A stretch of DNA of 64,000 nucleotides from Bradyrhizobium liaoningense (GTDB lineage Bacteria > Pseudomonadota > Alphaproteobacteria > Rhizobiales > Xanthobacteraceae): assembly GCF_018130825.1 (NCBI RefSeq), contig NZ_JAFCJS010000002.1, forward strand, positions 124,001 through 188,000. Reading direction: 5' to 3'. Under the pieces are notes generated by a model, which was given only the letters and a program-made list of their open reading frames with translations, was not told the DNA's origin and did no database searches. A program made the position numbers and the translations under genes. Shown here piece after piece: positions 1-8,176 of this stretch. Every line of letters begins with the position of its first letter. The stretch's first letter is position 1.

Positions 1-386
1 AGGTGTCCATGCGCCGCAGTTCGACTCGCAATACTGTTTTTGGCGCAGTCTCTGCGTGAACTTGATGATCATGTTTATTCAAAGTGGAGGAGGGGCGGGC
101 TTTTGGTCGCCGAATCTACCTCCACGCGAACGCCGGTATGCAGCCGAATTTCGCGGTGCTCTGGCCGTAGTGTAGTCTCAGGGTGTTGCGGACACCGGAA
201 TCGCAAGTCGCCGCGTGAGCGTCGGGGAGCGAGCAGAGCAGCGCGTCAATCCAATCCAATATTGCACTGCGACATAGGCATCGATCGTATTAGAGAAATT
301 TCGAAAGGTCCGTCCTGCGCTGGGGGAAATAGCAGCACGTTCCAGGCGTTAATGTGTTTAGGGGGGCGCGGGCTGAGGAGCGCCCA
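1..386. other. Left-edge stretch without a recognisable gene
   Basis: No convincing coding region is seen before the response regulator at 387. The open frame running through 40-405 on the plus strand has no family resemblance, has odd composition and runs out of frame into the regulator gene. The segment presumably carries the promoter of the regulator, but I could not identify a convincing -35/-10 pair. Confidence 0.4.
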
Positions 387-1031
387 ATGCGACGTACTAA
401 CGTAGTCATTGCAGACCGGCATCCGGTCGTCCTGCAGGGACTGAGTAACGTGCTCAGTACCGCGGCGGACTTCAACATCATTGCGTCTTGTAGCGACACT
501 GCAAGCTGCATCCAGGCGATTCGTAACTTGGCGCCCGACATCGCGATTGTTGATCCCGCGATGCCCGAACTCGCCGCGCTGATAGTTCTCTCCGTCAATT
601 CAGAAAATCGTTCGACGCATTTGGTGTTTTTCGCCTCGAGTGAAGATTGCGGATTGCTTTTGGATGCCCCCTTTGCCTGCAGCATCGTCCTGAAGGATAC
701 GGAGCCAGAAGCGCTGGTGCAGTCGTTGCGGCACATCGCCAATGGCCGAGGTCTGCTGCCGATGATGTCATCCGGTTCGATCGCATCGCAGGAGCAGGGC
801 GCGAATTCGGACAAGATTGTGACATATCTGACGGACCGCGAGCGTCAGATCATGCGTCTGGTATGCGAAGGATTGTCGAATAAGGAAATCGGGCGGCGGC
901 TGGGCGTTTCCGTCGGCACCATCAAAGTGCACCTTCACAACATTTTTCAAAAACTTGAAATCAGCAATCGAACAGAGCTCGCGGCAATAGCTATCGCGCA
1001 AGATGATCGTGCGTCAGGTGGAGAGCACTAG
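387..1031 (+). CDS. LuxR/NarL-family response regulator
   Basis: A 214-residue two-component response regulator. Residues 1-115 form a receiver domain with the acidic residue D10, the phosphoacceptor D56 in IVDPAMPE, and a conserved lysine in IVLKDTEP. Residues about 145-205 form a LuxR-type helix-turn-helix (LTDREREIM-like opening, then EGLSNKEIGRRLGVS and TIKVHLHNIFQKL), the hallmark of NarL/FixJ regulators. The start at 387 is chosen because GAGGAG lies at 375-380; an in-frame upstream ATG at 354 has no such site. The acid pocket has ADRHP where DDHP is common, so one of the two usual acidic residues is missing. No histidine kinase gene is adjacent, so it is an orphan here and its target genes are unknown. 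Confidence 0.85.
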   Translation: MRRTNVVIADRHPVVLQGLSNVLSTAADFNIIASCSDTASCIQAIRNLAPDIAIVDPAMPELAALIVLSVNSENRSTHLVFFASSEDCGLLLDAPFACSIVLKDTEPEALVQSLRHIANGRGLLPMMSSGSIASQEQGANSDKIVTYLTDRERQIMRLVCEGLSNKEIGRRLGVSVGTIKVHLHNIFQKLEISNRTELAAIAIAQDDRASGGEH

Positions 1032-1513
1032 GAGAATCGTCGCGGTCCGCCAATCCCGGTCGCGCCTCCCACTGCAATGAGCACGGATGGGCTGGTCCGA
1101 CTCGAAAGAATCTCGCGATCGCGCCCGAAGGCAAAGTCTGCGTCGCGCGCACGACAGGCCCCGACATCGGCGGCCGCTGCGCCATCGCAAGCTGAATGGG
1201 GTAATCCGTCAGGACCGTCAGTTCATCCGGAATGGCAGTCAATGCAAGGAGAGAGAGGGGTATTGATTCATCATCTGCGGCTCTGGGTCGATCGAAGTGG
1301 TCCGCTGTCAGGTAAAGCGTCGTCGCGGGCTATAGCGAACGGCTCGAGATAGCATCGCAGAAATATGCCGATTGGAACTCGGCAACTGCGGAGCGGCGGC
1401 CCTGGCCTTTCCTTCCTGCCCCCCCAGTGGTCAGGGCCGTTCTCCGTCTCGGCCTTTCCGGCAGGGCGGATAATTCTGTGGTTGAGATGAAGGCCAGTAT
1501 GGGGCGCAGCTAG
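1032..1513. other. Intergenic stretch, no gene recognised
   Basis: This 480-base stretch lies between the response regulator and a small hypothetical gene. Short open frames exist on both strands (for example 991-1242 minus and 1271-1624 minus), but none resembles a known family and none has a good ribosome binding site. A loose inverted repeat, GGCCCTG paired with CAGGGCC, spans about 1398-1438 with a long loop and is not convincing as a terminator. Confidence 0.35.
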
Positions 1514-1768
1514 ATGTCCCTCGAGTTTCACCGTGCCGTCGACGATATGGAAATCTGGAGCGCGACTGGCGACGGCTTTTCGTTCGTTATCACGTATGAG
1601 AGCCCGGCTGGCGCCGGTTTTCATGGACGCGCAGGCTATGTGGCGTCATGGCGGCCGCTCTATGGGGGGAACGGCGCGATCAAGATCGGTGGTTCGGCGT
1701 TTGTATCTCTTGCGGAGGCCGAGAAGGCCTGCAACACGATGCTTGGGCATCTGACGGGGGCTGGCTGA
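1514..1768 (+). CDS. Small hypothetical protein
   Basis: An 84-residue protein of unknown function. It is rich in aromatic and glycine residues (WSATGDGFSF, GRAGYVASWRPLYGG) and has a regular amphipathic C-terminal helix (SLAEAEKACNTML), which argues for a real folded protein. It resembles small hypothetical proteins I associate with Bradyrhizobium, but no function can be given. The ribosome binding site is weak. It is convergent with the truncated reductase gene at 1680-1856, whose junk tail overlaps its 3' end. This suggests that a deletion or rearrangement brought the two together. Confidence 0.55.
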   Translation: MSLEFHRAVDDMEIWSATGDGFSFVITYESPAGAGFHGRAGYVASWRPLYGGNGAIKIGGSAFVSLAEAEKACNTMLGHLTGAG

Positions 1769-1856
1769 GTTGAAGAGCGGGTGAAGCCGGCGCGAGCCTG
1801 CGCACAATGGCCAAGCCGATACCACGGCTGCCGCCGGTGACGAGGATGTTACGCAT
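1680..1856 (-). pseudogene. Truncated SDR (ketoreductase-like) remnant
   Basis: Read from 1856 on the minus strand, the first 22 codons give MRNILVTGGSRGIGLAIVRR, the start of a short-chain dehydrogenase with the cofactor-binding TGGSRGIG motif. After about position 1791 the frame loses all resemblance and stops at 1680, giving only 58 residues against about 250 for the family. The ATG overlaps the end of the upstream acyl ligase (stop at 1849) by 8 bases, as expected for a translationally coupled fifth gene of that operon. It is therefore best read as the 5' stump of a FabG-like reductase lost by deletion. Confidence 0.75.
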
Positions 1857-3240
1857 CGGTGCGCGCCAGTTTTCCCGCTGCCGTGACCTCGAGTCGCTCG
1901 ACGAAACGGATCACCGCGGGTACCTTCCATGCTGCCAGGCCGTCCTTGCATTGGCTGAGTATCTCTGCGCGGATGGCCTCGTGGCGCTTCTCATCGGTGC
2001 CGCCCGCGAGGATGACGTCGGCAACCACGATGGCGCCCGTGATCGGGCTCTTGCGCGATCGCGCCCGCGACATTCGAACACAGGCGTGACGGTTGATCAC
2101 AGCCTCCACCTCTTCCGGATGCACCTTCAACCCGCCGATGTTGATAATGCCGCCTCGCCGGCCGACGAAATGGTATCGTTCGCCGCGCAACTCGACGATA
2201 TCGCCAGTATCGACGAAGCCCTCCGCGTCGGCGAGCGGCGGCGCATCGGCGCCGACATAGGCGCGCGCAGTACGCTTGGAGCGGATCCGCAACGAGCCCT
2301 CGACGACCTTCATCTCTACCCCGTCCCGATTTCGTCCGATCAGGTGGGCAGGAAACCCCTCGCGCCCGTCGTCGACGCTAAACCCAACTCCGGCTTCGGT
2401 TGAGGCATAGGCATGACCGATCGACGCGTGCGGATATGCCTGGGCCAGGCTGTCGAGCACGGCCTGGTCGGCGATTTCGCCGGACAAGCGGATATAGCGC
2501 GGCGAAAAATTGGCGGCCGCGCCGCTCATCAGGAGCTTGCGCCAGTGCGACGGCGTGCCGGAGATGTGGCTGACGCCGCCCGCGCGCAGCCGCTCCACAT
2601 GGGCCGCGATGGTTTCCCCGGGCTCGGATAGCACCATCGATCCACCGCCGATCACGGCGCGCAGGAGGATTTGCAGGCCGCCATAGCGGCGGATATCGTA
2701 GAACGTTGCCCAGGTGGCGTCACTGTGACGCGCAGGCCCCTCGGCGATTATCGCGCCGGCGAGCCCGTCGAGTGTGTGTCGGACGATTTTCGGCAACCCC
2801 GACGTCCCCGATGTCAGCATCAACCATTCGGTTGCGTGGTCCACCGTCGGTCTCGTGTCCGTCCGATCGGGCAGGTCGATGCCGATAATAGTGCATTTTC
2901 CCGCACGCGATCCGGATAGCGGTCGATCGGTGACGATGGTGTCGATCCCGGCCTGTTCGACCAGAGCCTGCAGGCGCTCCCAATCGAGATCGGGCGGGCA
3001 TAGAAGCATGCGGCGTGCGACGCCGTCGAGCTCGATCATTGCAAGCGCGGAGAACAGCTGTCTCGATGTCGCAAGCAGCACCGAGCGGCCGGACAACTCG
3101 TTGCATTCGCCGGCGAGGCAGCTGTGCTCGACCATGTCGGTCAGCGATACACTGTGCCGGGCGTCGGAAATGGTGCGGTCCTTCGCTCCCTGGCCGAGGT
3201 AGCGGCGCAGCGCGATGATGTCAGGCGGGAACATTCTCAT
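1849..3240 (-). CDS. AMP-forming acyl/aryl ligase (ANL superfamily)
   Basis: A 463-residue adenylate-forming enzyme that would activate a carboxylic acid as acyl-AMP and pass it to CoA or a carrier protein. Visible core motifs in order are the phosphate-binding loop LTSGTSGLPKIV, the STEAGVGF motif, the hinge region DTGDIVELRGERYHFVGRRG, and the C-terminal catalytic lysine in AAGKLARTD. It is shorter than typical acyl-CoA synthetases (500-600 residues), with a compact N-terminal domain. The start at 3240 (or the adjacent ATG at 3234) overlaps the end of the carrier-protein gene, implying translational coupling and suggesting that this carrier protein is its partner. The reported open frame extends to 3333, but that part overlaps the carrier protein out of frame. 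Substrate unknown. Confidence 0.85.
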   Translation of the reverse strand: MRMFPPDIIALRRYLGQGAKDRTISDARHSVSLTDMVEHSCLAGECNELSGRSVLLATSRQLFSALAMIELDGVARRMLLCPPDLDWERLQALVEQAGIDTIVTDRPLSGSRAGKCTIIGIDLPDRTDTRPTVDHATEWLMLTSGTSGLPKIVRHTLDGLAGAIIAEGPARHSDATWATFYDIRRYGGLQILLRAVIGGGSMVLSEPGETIAAHVERLRAGGVSHISGTPSHWRKLLMSGAAANFSPRYIRLSGEIADQAVLDSLAQAYPHASIGHAYASTEAGVGFSVDDGREGFPAHLIGRNRDGVEMKVVEGSLRIRSKRTARAYVGADAPPLADAEGFVDTGDIVELRGERYHFVGRRGGIINIGGLKVHPEEVEAVINRHACVRMSRARSRKSPITGAIVVADVILAGGTDEKRHEAIRAEILSQCKDGLAAWKVPAVIRFVERLEVTAAGKLARTDA

Positions 3241-3466
3241 AGGCTCTGACAAACTCACCGAGGGTAGACGGGAAGGCTGCGTCCTCGGCAATAGTGAAGG
3301 GATCAATACCGAGCTCGTCCTCCAGCCGCGCAACCAGGATAGCGAAGGCCAGCGAATCGAAGCCGGTTTCGTTCAGGGACAGGTCGTCCTGAAGAGGTGG
3401 AAGCGTGACTTGCTGTTCTTCGGAGATCTGCTTCATCGCGGAGAAAATCTTCGTTCTGACCGACAT
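3221..3466 (-). CDS. Acyl carrier protein 1 (free-standing)
   Basis: An 81-residue phosphopantetheine-binding carrier protein. The attachment site is S38 in the canonical GFDSLAF motif, followed by a helix ARLEDELGIDPF typical of carrier-protein helices. The start at 3466 is preceded by GAGGTG. The gene lies between two adenylate-forming ligases (ends overlap with the one at 1849-3240), so it probably accepts an acyl or aminoacyl group from one of them. It is too short to contain any other domain. It differs clearly from carrier protein 2 at 5409-5678, so the two probably carry different building blocks. Confidence 0.9.
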   Translation of the reverse strand: MSVRTKIFSAMKQISEEQQVTLPPLQDDLSLNETGFDSLAFAILVARLEDELGIDPFTIAEDAAFPSTLGEFVRAYENVPA

Positions 3467-3501
3467 GGTACACACCTCACATTTCGGCTTCGGAGCCAAT
3501 G

Positions 3502-5412
3502 TTAGAGCCTGATTTCGCCCTCGACGATGCGCGCGTAGACGGCCCGGTCGATCGAACGATAGCGACCGGTCACCGGATCGCGCACGAACAGCGGATCTCC
3601 CACGACCGAAGGATCGAACCCCTCGTAGATCAATCGCTGCTTCTTCTTCCTGAAAGTGTCGGTCGTATCCAGCGCGGGGCATAACCTGACGAAAGCCGGG
3701 ATCGCGTAAGGCGGCAAGCGATGCGAGAGGTATTCGCTGAACATTCCGAGGTCGAAATTTTGGTCCACCATCAGGGCCGCCATGCCGACGCGGCCGTCGG
3801 CCCCGGACACCGCAACTCCATAGGTCGAAGCGTCGAGAACGCCGGGGCAGTCGGCTATTGCATCGTTCACTTCGCTGGTCGCGACGTTCTCGCCCTTCCA
3901 GCGAAAGGTATCGCCGACGCGGTCGATGAAGTGGAGGTAGCCCTGCGCGTCGCGCATCATCAGATCTCCACTGCGGAACCAGGCATCCCCCCTTTCGAAT
4001 ACGTCGCGCAAGACCTTCTTCTTGGTCTCGGCGGGATCCGTGTAGCCCTCGAAAGGGCGGCCGTCGGAATTGGCCTCGCCGATACGTCCGACGGCCTCGC
4101 CGGTCTCGCCGGGGGCGCACGCGATGCATAGCCCCGCCTCGTTACGGATCGGGCCGCCGCTGTCGGCGTCGACCTTGACGAGCGAGGTCGGAAAGCGATG
4201 CGCCAGAACCGGCGGTATCCGGCCGATCGCGCCCGGCTTTCCGTCCACGTTGAACAGCGAAAAATTGCCTTCGGTTGCAGCATAGAATTCGAGGATCTGC
4301 GGAATCGCGAACCGGTTGGCGAACATCTCCCAGATGTCGCGGCGCAACCCGTTCCCGACAGCCAGCCGCAGCCGGTGCCGCGTCTCTTGTTCAGATACTG
4401 GCGCCTTCAGCAAATACCGGCAGAGCTCGCCAATGTACTGGAAGACGGTACAGTCGAAACGCTCGATGTCGCGCCAGAAGCCGCCGGCGGAAAATTTCTC
4501 CGCAATCGCGACAGAACCGCCCGCGCAGAGCATGCTGCAGGGAGCCGCGACGCCACCCACGGAGTGATGGAGCGGCAGGCAATCGTAGAGACGATCGTCG
4601 GTGGACGCGTCCGTCAGTCCGGCAAACCACCCACCCCAGGCGAGAACGCGACGATGACTGACGTTCGCCGCCTTCGGCAAGCCGGTGGTGCCCGAGGTGT
4701 AAATGAGGAGCGCGCGCCCATCGATCGTGACGTCGCCGCGTTCGTCGGAGGACAGCGGTCGTGGTTCGAAGGCGGAGAGCGCCGCATCCAGATCGTTGCG
4801 TCGATCGCCTGTGCCAAGGCTCCAGCATTGCGGCACGCGGTGCAGGTGGGGACGCGCGCCCTCGAAGGCGTCCACGCAATCGGCAGCGAGGATGAGGTGA
4901 TCGGCATCAGCGACGTCGATACAATGGGCGAGCGACCGGCCGACCAGCCTGGTGTTGATCAGCGCCACCGTTCCGCCGACGCTGCTGATACCGAGCCAGC
5001 AGGCGAGGTAGTCCGGGCGGTTCGGTGCCAGCAGGCAGACGGTGCGACCGGCATGAAGGCCAAGGTGCAGTGCCCAACGCGCATAGCGGTTGATCCGGTT
5101 GGTGAGCTCGCCGTAGGTGAAGGATTGGCCATCCGAGAGCAAGGCGGCACGCCCGGGCTGCCGTTGTGCCCAGTCCTCGATGATGTCGGCGAACAAGCGA
5201 TGCGGCTGGGCTTCGAGCCGTGCGGTCAGTGCGATGGCTTGCAGCCAGGTCTTGGCGGCGGAGCGCCGCGGAGCGTCGCGTCTGGTCGCGCTCTCGATCA
5301 CGGCTTTGTTTGCGAGTTGATCATGCGGCCGGGCTGGATCGGTATCCTCGCGCACCCGGGCGAAGCGGCTTGCCTGGTTCTCGAAGCGCAATCTTTGTTC
5401 AACTGGCTTCAT
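3502..5412 (-). CDS. Very-long-chain/FATP-type acyl-CoA (or acyl-ACP) synthetase
   Basis: A 636-residue adenylate-forming enzyme. Motifs are LLIYTSGTTGLPKAANVSH (phosphate-binding loop), EFYAATEGN (a motif typical of the FATP/ACSVL branch), DAWFRSGDLMMRDAQGYL, FIDRVGDTFRWKGENVAT and a C-terminal TFRKKKQRLIYEGFDP, all characteristic of very-long-chain acyl-CoA synthetases such as FadD6 and FATP. About 50 N-terminal residues are extra. The ATG at 5412 overlaps the stop of carrier protein 2 as ATGA, so the two are translated together and the ligase may load that carrier protein instead of, or as well as, CoA. It likely supplies a fatty acyl group to the cluster product; the chain length cannot be judged from sequence. 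Confidence 0.88.
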   Translation of the reverse strand: MKPVEQRLRFENQASRFARVREDTDPARPHDQLANKAVIESATRRDAPRRSAAKTWLQAIALTARLEAQPHRLFADIIEDWAQRQPGRAALLSDGQSFTYGELTNRINRYARWALHLGLHAGRTVCLLAPNRPDYLACWLGISSVGGTVALINTRLVGRSLAHCIDVADADHLILAADCVDAFEGARPHLHRVPQCWSLGTGDRRNDLDAALSAFEPRPLSSDERGDVTIDGRALLIYTSGTTGLPKAANVSHRRVLAWGGWFAGLTDASTDDRLYDCLPLHHSVGGVAAPCSMLCAGGSVAIAEKFSAGGFWRDIERFDCTVFQYIGELCRYLLKAPVSEQETRHRLRLAVGNGLRRDIWEMFANRFAIPQILEFYAATEGNFSLFNVDGKPGAIGRIPPVLAHRFPTSLVKVDADSGGPIRNEAGLCIACAPGETGEAVGRIGEANSDGRPFEGYTDPAETKKKVLRDVFERGDAWFRSGDLMMRDAQGYLHFIDRVGDTFRWKGENVATSEVNDAIADCPGVLDASTYGVAVSGADGRVGMAALMVDQNFDLGMFSEYLSHRLPPYAIPAFVRLCPALDTTDTFRKKKQRLIYEGFDPSVVGDPLFVRDPVTGRYRSIDRAVYARIVEGEIRL

Positions 5413-5678
5413 CCCGACCCGGATCCGAGCTGGTTGAGGATCATCCGCTCCATCGCCTTCACCGATTGGAAGTTCTCGGGCGTGATCTCGAGTTGGGGAA
5501 GGATGAGATCGAACTCGGCTTCGACCTTGAGCATCAACTCGACCATGCCCATCGAGCTCAGCCCAATGTCCACGAGTCGCGACTCCGGGTGGACCTCGGC
5601 GATGATTGCGTTCTGCTGGAGGACGCTCCTGACGACCGATAGGACGCGGTTCTGAACGTTGACGGCAAAGTCGTGCAT
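5409..5678 (-). CDS. Acyl carrier protein 2 (free-standing)
   Basis: An 89-residue phosphopantetheine-binding protein. The attachment serine is S42 in VDIGLSSMGMVEL, in which Ser-Ser-Met replaces the usual Asp-Ser-Leu; Asp to Ser before the attachment serine is uncommon but occurs in specialised carrier proteins. The start at 5678 has AGGAG 10 bases upstream; the open frame extending to 5900 reads into the divergent promoter region and is not real. It is the first gene of the minus operon, divergent from the acyl-CoA-dehydrogenase-like gene, and coupled by ATGA overlap to the synthetase at 3502-5412. It is one of two candidates for the partner of the amino acid:[carrier protein] ligase at 7172-8176. 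Confidence 0.88.
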   Translation of the reverse strand: MHDFAVNVQNRVLSVVRSVLQQNAIIAEVHPESRLVDIGLSSMGMVELMLKVEAEFDLILPQLEITPENFQSVKAMERMILNQLGSGSG

Positions 5679-5920
5679 TTCAGCCGGTCTCCTGCCGTGG
5701 CCAGGCGTGATCACATGGAGGCGACGATACCCAACTGTACCTTCGGCCAACAGCTCTGCTTCCGAGGTACCTCGCCCGGGAGCGGAAGAGTCCTGACACC
5801 CACTTCTGCGCCAAGGACGCGGTGAGGGAAGTGGGCTACTTGTCGCTTTTGATCGGAATTCGTCTCGACCCGGCTTGCATCGTTCAATCATGACAACCAC
5901 GAAGCGGGAGGCTCTGGCCC
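5679..5920. promoter_or_regulatory. Divergent promoter region of the biosynthetic cluster
   Basis: A 242-base gap separates the two divergent operons, so both promoters should lie here. I see ribosome binding sites for both (AGGAG for the carrier protein, GGGAGG for the dehydrogenase) but no convincing sigma-54 or sigma-70 element and no clear operator palindrome. The location is inferred from gene layout. Confidence 0.5.
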
Positions 5921-7147
5921 ATGACTGTGCAGGAAGTTCAGTTCCGCAACAGCGCCACCGAAACTGGTCGAATTACCTTCTCTCCCGACTACCCCTCGTT
6001 CCAACAGCGAACGGCAAATGTCGTGGAGGTCGCCGCGGCGGAGGCAGAAGCGGTCGATCGCGAGGCGCGCTTCCCGCGGAAGGCGATCGACGCGGCGCGG
6101 AAGGAAAGACTTCTGGGAGTTCAGATTCCGATCGAGTTCGGCGGGGAAAGCGCAGCCATCTCCGAGGTCGCGGATATGTGCTACGCGCTCGGCCGCGCCT
6201 GCGCCTCGGTCGGAATGATCTTCGCGATGCATCAGACCAAGGTCGCGTGCCTGGTTCGCCACGGCGCGGACAGTTCGTGGCACGAAAATCTCATGCGACG
6301 CGTGGCTGCCGAGCAGCTGCTGCTGGCATCATCGACCACGGAAGGGCAGAACGGCGGAAACATTCGCTTCAGCTCGGCCGCGGTGGAACGCGCGGGCACC
6401 GAGATTTCGCTGCTGCGCGACGCGACGGTGATTTCCTACGGCGCGGAGGCGGACGGCATCATCACCGTCGCTCGTCGCTCCGAATCCGCTGCCGGATCTG
6501 ATCAGGTGCTGCTGGCCATCACCCGTGATGACTATACCCTGGAGCGCACTCTGGGGTGGGAGACGCTCGGCATGCGCGGGACCTGCAGCGCAGGCTTCAA
6601 GCTGAATTTCAGGGGGACTTCAGACCAGATATTCCCCGTGGCATACGAAAAGATCCATGCGCAGACGATGACGCCCGTCGCTCATCTGTGCTGGTCCTCG
6701 GTCTGGGCGGGAATCGCGGCAGCCGCGGTGGATCGGGCACAGCTGTTCGTCCGCAAGGCCGCTCGCGGGTCGGGCGGCAATATGCCTCCTGCCGCGGCGC
6801 ACTTCACCGCCGCCAGGATGACCCTGACGAAATTGCGGGCCGTCATCGCGGCGAATCTGCAGTTCTATGAAGCTCGTGGGCAGGACGTGCGCGCGCTGTC
6901 GTCCGTTGACTTCCAGTCCTCGATCAATCTCCTCAAGGTGGAGGCCTCCGAGCTTGCGGTTGCGACCGTCATGCACGCGATGCGCACCTGCGGCCTGTCC
7001 GGTTACCGCAACGACACCGACGTGAGTATCGGCCGCCACCTGCGGGACGTGCTTTCCGCTCCGATCATGATCAACAACGATCGCATCCTCGCCAATATTG
7101 GCCCCGCCACGCTCATGAGCACGGTTCCAGACTCTCTGTGCGATTGA
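5921..7147 (+). CDS. Acyl-CoA dehydrogenase-like flavoprotein
   Basis: A 408-residue member of the acyl-CoA dehydrogenase superfamily (alpha-helical N domain with FGGESAAISEVADMCYALGR, middle beta domain around residues 140-240, C-terminal helical bundle). The usual C-terminal block with the catalytic glutamate (YEGTS) is not present; at the matching place (about residues 378-390) the protein has LSAPIMINNDRIL. It may therefore use another base or catalyse a different flavin reaction, as some carrier-protein-acting relatives do. GGGAGG precedes the start. It heads the operon containing the amino acid:[carrier protein] ligase, which suggests that it oxidises an aminoacyl or acyl group held on a carrier protein. 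The identity of the substrate is inference. Confidence 0.85.
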   Translation: MTVQEVQFRNSATETGRITFSPDYPSFQQRTANVVEVAAAEAEAVDREARFPRKAIDAARKERLLGVQIPIEFGGESAAISEVADMCYALGRACASVGMIFAMHQTKVACLVRHGADSSWHENLMRRVAAEQLLLASSTTEGQNGGNIRFSSAAVERAGTEISLLRDATVISYGAEADGIITVARRSESAAGSDQVLLAITRDDYTLERTLGWETLGMRGTCSAGFKLNFRGTSDQIFPVAYEKIHAQTMTPVAHLCWSSVWAGIAAAAVDRAQLFVRKAARGSGGNMPPAAAHFTAARMTLTKLRAVIAANLQFYEARGQDVRALSSVDFQSSINLLKVEASELAVATVMHAMRTCGLSGYRNDTDVSIGRHLRDVLSAPIMINNDRILANIGPATLMSTVPDSLCD

Positions 7148-7171
7148 GTTTCTTCTGAAAGGAAAGGCCTG

Positions 7172-8176
7172 ATGAAGTTCGCCATTGTTGAAGCACCGGC
7201 GCTCTCCACTCAACCTGCAGCCGATCCGTTGGACCATCTCGCCGATGCGCTGTTCCACGAGATGGGGTCTCCCGGCGTCTATGGCCGTACCGCGCTCTAC
7301 GAAGACGTCGTGGAGCGGATTGCCGCGGTGATCTCACGGAATCGCGACCCGAACACCGAGGTGATGCGTTTTCCACCCGTCATGAATCGCGCCCAGCTCG
7401 AGAGGTCGGGTTACCTGAAGAGCTTTCCCAATCTGCTCGGCTGCGTCTGTGGCTTGCACGGCATGGAAAGTGAGATTGACGCGGCGGTCAGCCGCTTCGA
7501 TGCCGGCGGCGACTGGACCACGTCGCTATCGCCCGCCGATCTCGTTCTGTCGCCGGCCGCCTGCTATCCGGTCTATCCGATCGCGGCGAGCCGGGGGCCC
7601 GTGCCGGCCGGCGGCTGGACCTTCGACGTGGCCGCCGACTGTTTCCGCCGCGAACCGTCGCGCCATCTCGACCGGCTGCAGTCGTTCCGAATGCGGGAAT
7701 TCGTCTGCATCGGTAGTGCGGATCACGTCTCGGCGTTCCGGGAACGTTGGATCATACGTGCGCAGAATCTTGCTCGGGATCTCGGGCTGACCTTCAGGGT
7801 CGACCATGCCAACGACCCGTTCTTCGGCCGGGTCGGCCAGATGATGGCGGTAAGCCAGAAGCAGCTTTCGCTGAAGTTCGAACTGCTGGTGCCGCTGCGC
7901 TCCGAGGAGCAACCGACCGCCTGCATGAGCTTCAACTACCACCGGGATCATTTCGGCACGACCTGGGGCATCGTCGATGCAGCCTCCAAGCCGGCCCACA
8001 CGGCCTGCGTGGCGTTCGGAATGGATCGTCTGGCCGTCGCCATGTTCCATACCCACGGCAAAGACGTCGACTGGTGGCCGACCGCAGTGCGCGAGCTGCT
8101 GGGCTTCGCGCCGACCGACGGCCGAGCACCTTCAGCAAGCGAGGAGGTCCGATGCGCCAGGGAAGTCGGGAGCTAG
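7172..8176 (+). CDS. Amino acid:[carrier protein] ligase (class II aaRS homologue)
   Basis: A 334-residue truncated homologue of class II (seryl-type) aminoacyl-tRNA synthetases that lacks a tRNA-binding domain. Motif 2 is visible as SFRMREFVCIG (residues 171-181) and motif 3 as FGMDRLAVAMF (282-292). Residues C131, E176 and C279 fall exactly at the zinc-ligand positions I recall for the Bradyrhizobium enzyme Bll0957. That family activates a small amino acid (glycine or alanine) with ATP and transfers it to the phosphopantetheine arm of a stand-alone carrier protein instead of to tRNA. Two such carrier proteins are encoded just upstream on the other strand. Its 3' end overlaps the start of the PLP enzyme. 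The amino acid used here is not certain. Confidence 0.9.
   Translation: MKFAIVEAPALSTQPAADPLDHLADALFHEMGSPGVYGRTALYEDVVERIAAVISRNRDPNTEVMRFPPVMNRAQLERSGYLKSFPNLLGCVCGLHGMESEIDAAVSRFDAGGDWTTSLSPADLVLSPAACYPVYPIAASRGPVPAGGWTFDVAADCFRREPSRHLDRLQSFRMREFVCIGSADHVSAFRERWIIRAQNLARDLGLTFRVDHANDPFFGRVGQMMAVSQKQLSLKFELLVPLRSEEQPTACMSFNYHRDHFGTTWGIVDAASKPAHTACVAFGMDRLAVAMFHTHGKDVDWWPTAVRELLGFAPTDGRAPSASEEVRCAREVGS

Noticed and set aside
1398-1438. Terminator hairpin after the response regulator
   Set aside because: The GGCCCTG/CAGGGCC arms are separated by about 26 bases with no T-run and lie over 360 bases from the gene end.
7172-8176. Seryl-tRNA synthetase fragment or pseudogene
   Set aside because: The frame is intact, the length fits the carrier-protein ligase family and the zinc-ligand positions are conserved; tRNA-binding arms are absent by design in that family.
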